Assembly: GCA_965653225.1 (NCBI GenBank)
Contig: CBFGZI010000073.1
Location: 1-19,174, forward strand
Length of the DNA: 19,174 nucleotides
Source: JALZDI01 sp965653225
GTDB lineage: Bacteria > Actinomycetota > Actinomycetes > Propionibacteriales > Nocardioidaceae
Direction: 5' to 3'
Numbering within the stretch: the stretch's first letter is position 1; each line of letters opens with the position of its first letter. The notes beneath the pieces were generated by a model. That model was not told the DNA's origin. It saw only the letters and a program-made list of their open reading frames with translations, and searched no databases. A program made the translations under genes and the position numbers. Of this stretch, positions 12,130 to 16,852 are shown one piece after another.

Positions 12130-13032
12130 CTAGTCGCCGGGGAGTCGCTGCCGCGAATCACGCATGGGCGCCAGCAGGTCGCCGAGGTCTGCCAGCCGGT
12201 CGACCACGTCGTCCGGCCCGAACACCAGCTCCTGCGCCCGCCGAACGTCCCTCACCTCGTCCCAGGTCAGCGGCGTGGACACCTGCGGGCGCTCGGTGCC
12301 GCGCAGGGAGTACGGCGCGATGGTGGTCTTGGCCGGGTTGTTCTGGCTCCAGTCGATGTAGACCTTGCCGGGACGGGCCTGCTTGCTCATGGTGGCGACC
12401 ACCAGGTCGCCGTGCTCGCGGCTGAGCTCGGCCGCGAGCCGCTTGGCGTACTCGGACGTGCGCGAGCCGCTGGCCGGCGGCTCGACCGGGACGTAGAGCT
12501 GGGCGCCCTTGTTGCCCGACGTCTTCGGCCAGGCCTGCAGCCCGTCGGCGTCCAGCCGCTCGCGGAGCAGCTCGGCGACGCGACAGCACTCCACGATGGT
12601 GGCCGGCGGTCCTGGGTCGAGGTCGAACACCACCAGGTCGCTCTCGCGGACGGCGCCCCGCGGGCCGACCGTCCACTGGGGAACGTGCAGCTCCAGCGCC
12701 GCGAGGTTGGAGACCCACACCAGCGTCGCCAGGTCGTCGACGACCACGTAGCGCACCCCCTCGCCGTGCTCGATGAGCACCGTGCGTACCCAGTCGGGGG
12801 TGCCACGCGGGGTGTTCTTCTCGAAGAAGTACTCCGAGCCGACGCCGTCGGGCCAGCGCTTGCGGGTGGCGGGACGGTCGGCCAGGTGCGCCACGATCGG
12901 CTCCGCGACCTGCACGTAGTAGTCGATGACCTCGCCCTTGGTGAACCCGGTGGCGGGGTAGAGGACCTTCTCCAGGTTGGTCAGCGCCAGCGACCGCCCG
13001 TCGACGTCGACACGCACCTTGGACTCGGCCAC
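12130..13032 (-). CDS. Stand-alone LigD-type polymerase/primase domain protein
   Basis: A 300-residue protein equivalent to the polymerase domain (PolDom) of bacterial NHEJ LigD, of the archaeo-eukaryotic primase fold. It opens with LTNLEKVLYPATGFTKGEVIDYY. Metal-binding Asp residues appear in FD137LD139P and later in YID227WSQN. The nucleotide-binding loop KTSGNKGAQLYVP usually reads KTSGxKGLHV, so a Gln replaces the His. No ligase or 3'-phosphoesterase domain is attached and no ku gene is in the window. It probably adds NTPs or dNTPs at DNA ends or gaps in repair. The GTG start at 13032 has a TAGGGT -10 ending 6 nt upstream, so the mRNA is probably leaderless. It is followed by the small acidic protein gene. 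Confidence 0.88.
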   Translation of the reverse strand: MAESKVRVDVDGRSLALTNLEKVLYPATGFTKGEVIDYYVQVAEPIVAHLADRPATRKRWPDGVGSEYFFEKNTPRGTPDWVRTVLIEHGEGVRYVVVDDLATLVWVSNLAALELHVPQWTVGPRGAVRESDLVVFDLDPGPPATIVECCRVAELLRERLDADGLQAWPKTSGNKGAQLYVPVEPPASGSRTSEYAKRLAAELSREHGDLVVATMSKQARPGKVYIDWSQNNPAKTTIAPYSLRGTERPQVSTPLTWDEVRDVRRAQELVFGPDDVVDRLADLGDLLAPMRDSRQRLPGD

Positions 13033-13038
13033 GCGGCC

Positions 13039-13044
13039 ACCCTA
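13039..13044 (-). promoter_or_regulatory. -10 element (TAGGGT) giving a leaderless mRNA for the LigD-type polymerase gene
   Basis: TAGGGT on the minus strand, 6 nt (GGCCGC), then the GTG at 13032. A TTAACC about 19 nt further upstream may act as a -35. The hexamer and spacing are the same as at the Nudix gene. Confidence 0.55.
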
Positions 13045-13118
13045 GAGAAGCCTGGAAGAACAAGGTTAAATCGCGGCGCGTCGCGCGCGGTCGGCCTCGC
13101 AGCGGAGTATTTCTGAAA

Positions 13119-13189
13119 GTGCACGCAACGTGACCGGCAACGGCTCCCTCGGCATCAGGGGCAGTCGTGGGGGCCGTTGCCGACGCACT
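13119..13189 (+). other. Structured leader upstream of the Thr-rich surface protein gene
   Basis: A 10-bp perfect stem (CGGCAACGGC 13135-13144 with GCCGTTGCCG 13173-13182) extends inward by about three pairs. It is enclosed by a second pairing of AGTGC (13119-13123) with GCACT (13185-13189). The nested structure lies 20-90 nt before the ATG at 13211, where a 5' UTR would be. It does not match any riboswitch consensus that I recall. Confidence 0.35.
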
Positions 13190-13210
13190 CTGTGACCGTG
13201 GGGGTCCGAG

Positions 13211-13777
13211 ATGCAGGTGGGCATCGGGTGGCGAAGACGTCGTCTGTACGCCGCCTGCCTGCTGGTCGCGGTCACCGTCGTGCTCGGTGGCGCCGCCACG
13301 CTCCTGCTGACCACTACCGCCACCGCTGCGCCCCCGGTGGCGCCCGGGGGCGTGCACCCGACGATCGAGGACGCCCCGACGCCGACCGTCACCGTCACCG
13401 AACCGGTCCCCACCGTCACCGAGACCGCACCCCCGGCGACGGTGACCGAGACCGCTCCCGCGCCGACCGTGACCGAGACCGAACCGGTCCCCACCGTCAC
13501 CGTCACCGAGACGCTGGAGCCACCCACCGTGACCGCGACCGCTCCCACGATGGTGGTCACCACCACCGCGTCGGCCCCGGCGGCCGCGAGCGGAAAGGGC
13601 CGGGGCCCGTCCGGGCAGGCCGGGTCGCACGGCAGGCCGCTCGAGGCGGGGTCCTTCACCACCGCGGCTACCGGTGACACCAGCTCACTCGCCGCCGCGC
13701 TCGCCGGCGCGGTGGTCGCACTGCTCGCCGCGGGAGGTGTCTTCGCGGCCTGTCGCGCGGTCGTCTACCTGCGCTGA
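13211..13777 (+). CDS. Thr/Pro/Val repeat surface protein with two membrane segments
   Basis: A 188-residue protein. A basic start (WRRRR) is followed by a hydrophobic segment (about 13-34) that is a signal anchor or signal peptide. Residues about 55-120 form a low-complexity stalk built from PTVTVTEP/TVTETAP-type repeats (roughly eight units). A Gly/Ser/His-rich stretch follows, and a C-terminal hydrophobic segment (SSLAAALAGAVVALLAAGGVF) ends with Arg residues, like a sortase-less C-terminal anchor. No LPxTG motif is seen. Repeats of this type are common in exported, often glycosylated, actinobacterial wall-associated proteins. Function unknown. The ATG is preceded by a G-rich stretch (GTGGGGG). 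A hairpin terminator follows at 13835. Confidence 0.72.
   Translation: MQVGIGWRRRRLYAACLLVAVTVVLGGAATLLLTTTATAAPPVAPGGVHPTIEDAPTPTVTVTEPVPTVTETAPPATVTETAPAPTVTETEPVPTVTVTETLEPPTVTATAPTMVVTTTASAPAAASGKGRGPSGQAGSHGRPLEAGSFTTAATGDTSSLAAALAGAVVALLAAGGVFAACRAVVYLR
13387..13550 (+). repeat. Degenerate tandem repeat encoding TVTE-type units
   Basis: Units of the form ACCGTCACCGAGACC recur with Pro and Ala codon interruptions. They encode the Thr/Val/Glu stalk of the surface protein. The array is in frame, coding and imperfect, and likely to vary in length between strains. Confidence 0.6.
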
Positions 13778-13834
13778 GGCGCCCTTCCGGCCGGCCCGGC
13801 TCCGTCCCTGTCGTGGTCCGCCGGAAGCGGGTCC

Positions 13835-13861
13835 CCGGGCGTCCACACTGCGGACGCCCGG
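13835..13861 (+). terminator. Terminator hairpin after the Thr-rich protein gene
   Basis: Perfect 10-bp arms (13835-13844 and 13852-13861) enclose a 7-nt loop, about 57 nt after the stop codon and upstream of moeZ. Only a weak T-run (CTTTG) follows. Confidence 0.6.
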
Positions 13862-13937
13862 TGGGCCTGCCTTTGCGGTGGGGGGAACATCGAGGAGTCG
13901 TTCGGGGTTGTGCTCGGATGAAGCCGAATCTCGTGTG

Positions 13938-13947
13938 AGGAGCTCCT
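13938..13947 (+). promoter_or_regulatory. Palindromic ribosome-binding site of moeZ
   Basis: AGGAGCTCCT is a perfect 10-bp palindrome that contains the Shine-Dalgarno sequence and ends directly at the GTG start. It supports the start choice; two transcripts or a local fold could mask the site. Confidence 0.5.
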
Positions 13948-15138
13948 GTGTCCCTGCCAGCGCTCGTCGAGCCCGCCGCTGAGCTGACGATCGATGAGGT
14001 CCGCCGCTACAGCCGCCACCTGATCATCCCCGATGTGGGGATGCAGGGACAGAAGCGACTGAAGAACTCCAGGGTGCTAGTGATCGGCGCCGGCGGTCTC
14101 GGCAGCCCCGCGCTGATGTACCTCGCCGCCGCGGGCGTCGGCACCCTCGGCATCGTCGAGTTCGACGAGGTGGACGAGTCCAACCTGCAGCGCCAGATCA
14201 TCCACGGCCAGAGCGACATCGGCCGGTCCAAGGCGGAGTCTGCCCGCGACACGATCGCCGAGATCAACCCGCTGGTGAAGGTGGTCGTCCACCCCGAGCG
14301 CCTCGACAACTCCAACGTCCTGGGGATCTTCGCCGACTACGACCTGATCGTGGACGGCACCGACAACTTCGCCACCCGCTACATGGTCAACGATGCGGCC
14401 GTGCTGCTGGGCAAGCCGTACGTGTGGGGCTCGATCTTCCGCTTCGACGGCCAGGCCAGCGTGTTCTGGGCCGAGCACGGACCCTGCTACCGCTGCCTGT
14501 ACCCCGAGCCGCCGCCGCCGGGGATGGTGCCCTCGTGCGCCGAGGGCGGCGTACTCGGCGTGCTGTGCGCGTCGATCGGCTCCATCCAGGTCAACGAGGC
14601 CATCAAGCTGCTCACCGGCATCGGTGAGCCGATCCTGGGCAGCCTCGTGGTCTACGACGCGCTGGAGATGGAGTACCGCAAGCTCGCGGTGCGCAAGGAC
14701 CCCAACTGCGCCATCTGCGGCGAGAACCCCACGGTCACCGAGCTGATCGACTACGACGACTTCTGCGGCGCGGTGTCCGACGAGGCCGCCGAGGCGGTCG
14801 TGGACTCCACCATCTCGGTGCTCCAGCTCGAGGAGTGGCTCAAGGAGCGCAACGAGGGCAGCCGCGACTTCGTGCTGGTCGACGTGCGCGAGCCCAACGA
14901 GCGCGAGATCAACCAGATCCCCGGCTCGGTCCTCATCCCCAAGGGCGACTTCCTGTCCGGGGAGGGCCTGCAGCAGCTGCCGCAGGACAAGCAGGCGGTG
15001 TTCTACTGCAAGGTCGGCGGCCGCTCCGCCGAGGTGCTCGCGGTCGCGAAGGGCGCCGGGTTCGCCGACGCCGTGCACGTCGGTGGCGGGGTGTCGGCCT
15101 GGGTGAACCAGGTCGATCCGAGCCAGCCTGCGTACTGA
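13948..15138 (+). CDS. moeZ: Adenylyltransferase/sulfurtransferase MoeZ
   Basis: A 396-residue fusion of an E1-like adenylyltransferase (ThiF/MoeB fold) and a C-terminal rhodanese domain. The nucleotide-binding loop is GAGGLGSP (47-54). D136/D139 lie in VDGTDNF. Zinc ligands are C180-x2-C183 and C254-x2-C257. The conserved C197 lies in PSCAEGG. The rhodanese domain spans about 290-392, with catalytic C354 in CKVGGRS. Such enzymes adenylate and then thiocarboxylate small sulfur-carrier proteins (MoaD, ThiS, CysO) for molybdopterin, thiamine, thioamide or cysteine synthesis. The GTG at 13948 has a strong GAGGAG site at 13937-13942, 5 nt upstream, inside a palindrome. The gene is a conserved member of the parA-helicase neighbourhood in actinobacteria. 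Confidence 0.95.
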   Translation: MSLPALVEPAAELTIDEVRRYSRHLIIPDVGMQGQKRLKNSRVLVIGAGGLGSPALMYLAAAGVGTLGIVEFDEVDESNLQRQIIHGQSDIGRSKAESARDTIAEINPLVKVVVHPERLDNSNVLGIFADYDLIVDGTDNFATRYMVNDAAVLLGKPYVWGSIFRFDGQASVFWAEHGPCYRCLYPEPPPPGMVPSCAEGGVLGVLCASIGSIQVNEAIKLLTGIGEPILGSLVVYDALEMEYRKLAVRKDPNCAICGENPTVTELIDYDDFCGAVSDEAAEAVVDSTISVLQLEEWLKERNEGSRDFVLVDVREPNEREINQIPGSVLIPKGDFLSGEGLQQLPQDKQAVFYCKVGGRSAEVLAVAKGAGFADAVHVGGGVSAWVNQVDPSQPAY

Positions 15139-15213
15139 GTCACTTTCGCCCGCTGCGCGGTGGTTTCTCCGCCTGTGAAGGCTCGCGTACCGAGCGTGTT
15201 GGCTGAGTGACTC
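15137..15213. other. Widely spaced inverted repeat between moeZ and the protease gene
   Basis: GAGTCACT (15137-15144, overlapping the moeZ stop) and AGTGACTC (15206-15213) are 8-bp complementary arms with 61 nt between them, including a small GCTCG/CGAGC hairpin. It might form a terminator-like structure for moeZ, but the loop is long and no T-run is present. Confidence 0.25.
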
Positions 15214-15324
15214 GCGCCACACTCTGAGCCGGCCGCGCGCCCCGCGGTGGGTGGGGAGTGACGTTTGCTGGGGTTGGTCGTTGGGAAGACAAAGGCCAAC
15301 TGAAACCCCCGAGGGAGCAGACGT

Positions 15325-16188
15325 ATGTCCGTACGCACCTGGCGCATCGGCGCCGCCATCGCCTCCTGCGCGGCGTTGTTGCCGGCCGCCGGCCTGATGA
15401 CCGGCCCGGCCTCGGCAGCACCAGCGTGGGCCCCCGCCGGGACCGCCAAGATCCACCCGGGCACCCAGATGTTCACCGACGGTGCCCAGTGCACCGGCAA
15501 CTTCGTCTTCACCGACGGCAGCGGCGCGGTCTACGTGGGCTACGCGGCGCACTGTGCGGGCACTGGCAGCTCCACGGACACCAACGGCTGCCAGACCAAG
15601 TCGCTCCCGCTCGGCACCAAGGTCGACTTCGCCGAGGGCGCCAACCTGGCGAGCGAGGGGACCAAGGTCGGTAGCGGCACGCTGGCCTACAGCTCGTGGC
15701 TGACCATGCAGAAGAAGAACGAGAACAACCAGAACGCCTGCCAGTACAACGACCTGGCGCTGGTCAAGGTCGACCCGGCAGACGTCAGCAAGGTCAACCC
15801 GTCGATCCCGTTCTGGGGCGGCCCGGTCGGTCTCAACACCGGCGGCACCACACAGGGCGAGACCGTCTACAGCTACGGCAACTCGCTGCTGCGCGGCGGC
15901 GTCGAGCAGCTCTCGCCCAAGCAGGGCGCCAGCCTCGGTTCCGACAGCGGCGGCTGGGAGCAGCCGGTCTACACCGTCTCGCCGGGTATCCCGGGTGACT
16001 CCGGCAGCGCCTTCCTCGACGCCAACGGCAAGGCGACCGGTGTGCTGTCGACGCTGCAGATCGCCCCGCTGGCAGGCGCCAACGGTGTCGGCGACCTGTC
16101 GCACGAGCTCGCCTACGCCCAGCAGAACTCCGGCATCGCGGGACTCTCCCTGGTTCCGGGAACGGAGCCGTTCTCCCCGCTGATGTAG
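15325..16188 (+). CDS. Secreted chymotrypsin-like (S1 family) serine protease
   Basis: A 287-residue exported protease. The signal peptide covers residues 1-31 or so, ending in a PASAA-type cleavage site. The catalytic triad is readable: H76 (GYAAHC), D143 (YNDLALV) and S226 (GIPGDSGS). Cys56 and Cys77 probably form the usual disulfide next to the His, and Cys89 and Cys139 may form a second. No long pro-region or extra domain is present, so it may be made as an active enzyme without a chaperone-like prodomain. The ATG at 15325 has GGGAG 7 nt upstream. Substrate unknown. It lies between moeZ and the MGMT-like gene and is followed by a strong hairpin. Confidence 0.85.
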   Translation: MSVRTWRIGAAIASCAALLPAAGLMTGPASAAPAWAPAGTAKIHPGTQMFTDGAQCTGNFVFTDGSGAVYVGYAAHCAGTGSSTDTNGCQTKSLPLGTKVDFAEGANLASEGTKVGSGTLAYSSWLTMQKKNENNQNACQYNDLALVKVDPADVSKVNPSIPFWGGPVGLNTGGTTQGETVYSYGNSLLRGGVEQLSPKQGASLGSDSGGWEQPVYTVSPGIPGDSGSAFLDANGKATGVLSTLQIAPLAGANGVGDLSHELAYAQQNSGIAGLSLVPGTEPFSPLM

Positions 16189-16211
16189 TCCTGCTGCGGT
16201 AGTCTCCCGGT

Positions 16212-16259
16212 CGCGTCCGCCGGTGCGCGAGCCCCTCTGGCGCGTGTCCGGCGGACGCG
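16212..16259 (+). terminator. Hairpin terminator after the serine protease gene
   Basis: Perfect 12-bp arms (16212-16223 and 16248-16259) enclose 24 nt that can pair further (GCGCG with CGCGT). It starts 23 nt after the stop codon. There is no T-run, as is frequent in this GC range. Confidence 0.6.
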
Positions 16260-16304
16260 CCACGTGTGGGGTGTGGTCCGGGGTGTGTAGCTCCGGGGTT
16301 GGTC

Positions 16305-16310
16305 CAGACT
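16305..16310 (+). promoter_or_regulatory. Possible -10 (CAGACT) for the MGMT-like gene
   Basis: CAGACT, one mismatch from TANNNT, ends 7 nt before the GTG at 16318. No Shine-Dalgarno sequence is present, so a leaderless mRNA is possible. This is weaker than the other sites. Confidence 0.3.
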
Positions 16311-16317
16311 GTGCTCC

Positions 16318-16647
16318 GTGGACCCGGAGGAGTACGTCGAGGCGGTGCTGCGGGTGGTCGAGTCCATCCCGCCGGGCCGGGTGATGAGCTACGGCGCGAT
16401 CGCCGAGTGCGTCGGCCGCGGCGGCCCGCGCCAGGTCGGTGCGGTGATGGCCTCCTATGGCGGCTCCGTGCCCTGGTGGCGCGTGGTCCGCGCCGACGGC
16501 ACCCCGCCGCTGTGCGACACCGGCGAGGCCCGGGCCTACTACCTGGCCGAGGGCACCCCGCTGCGCGGCCGCCTCGACGACGGCTCGACCCGGCTCGACA
16601 TGCGCCTCGCCGCCTGGCATCCCGAGGAGCCGCCACCCGCGCCCTAA
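16318..16647 (+). CDS. Alkyltransferase-like protein (MGMT-family DNA-binding domain, no active-site Cys)
   Basis: A 109-residue protein with the DNA-binding domain of O6-alkylguanine-DNA alkyltransferases. It has PPGRVMSYGAIAE (18-30), the helix segment GRGGPRQVGAVMA (33-45) carrying the arginine that flips the base (R38), and PWWRVVRADG (52-61). The last motif is PCHRV in true alkyltransferases; Trp replaces the acceptor Cys. It is therefore an ATL protein: by family knowledge these bind O6-alkylguanine lesions without repairing them and hand them to nucleotide excision repair. The GTG start at 16318 lacks a Shine-Dalgarno sequence. It lies just upstream of the adnA-like gene, in the same direction. 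M. tuberculosis Rv3204 is the positional counterpart (from memory). Confidence 0.88.
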   Translation: MDPEEYVEAVLRVVESIPPGRVMSYGAIAECVGRGGPRQVGAVMASYGGSVPWWRVVRADGTPPLCDTGEARAYYLAEGTPLRGRLDDGSTRLDMRLAAWHPEEPPPAP

Positions 16648-16698
16648 CCGGCTGCGCCGGTGCGATCCCACAAGCCATGTGACCGGGTCTTGTAGTCG

Positions 16699-16746
16699 CT
16701 TCCCGAGGTGTGTGACCCGTGGGGAGTGACCACTCGCCTCGGGAAG
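16699..16746. other. Inverted repeat between the ATL and adnA-like genes
   Basis: Perfect 10-bp arms CTTCCCGAGG (16699-16708) and CCTCGGGAAG (16737-16746) have a 28-nt loop containing two (T/A)GTGACC copies. It lies 50-100 nt after the ATL stop and 107 nt before the adnA-like start. It could be a terminator or a binding site. Confidence 0.4.
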
Positions 16747-16822
16747 GCTGGGCACGGCCCGAAGGCCGCCGAATCGGATCGCGGAGAGAGGCCGACCGAC
16801 ACGGCACCGGGGACCCCCAGAT

Positions 16823-16845
16823 CTGTCGGTGCTTTCTGGTGGGAT
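16823..16845 (+). promoter_or_regulatory. PafBC/RecA-NDp-type DNA-damage promoter of the adnA-like gene
   Basis: CTGTCGGTG-N8-TGGGAT matches the published TTGTCRGTG-N8-TANNNT motif of LexA-independent, PafBC-dependent mycobacterial promoters: 8 of 9 in the upstream box, exactly 8 nt of spacing, and one mismatch (A to G) in the -10. Seven nt separate the -10 from the ATG at 16853, so +1 falls on or next to the start codon (leaderless mRNA). Confidence 0.55.
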
Positions 16846-16852
16846 GGCCGAC

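Noticed and set aside
13387..13550. Possible CRISPR-like or minisatellite array
   Set aside because: Repeats are short, irregular, without unique spacers, and encode in-frame Thr/Val/Pro units of an exported protein.
12158..13630. A 490-codon minus-strand frame spanning the polymerase gene and the Thr-rich gene
   Set aside because: It is in a different frame from the LigD-type polymerase, whose motifs are continuous in the 12130-13032 frame. The composition is Arg/Gly shadow-like.
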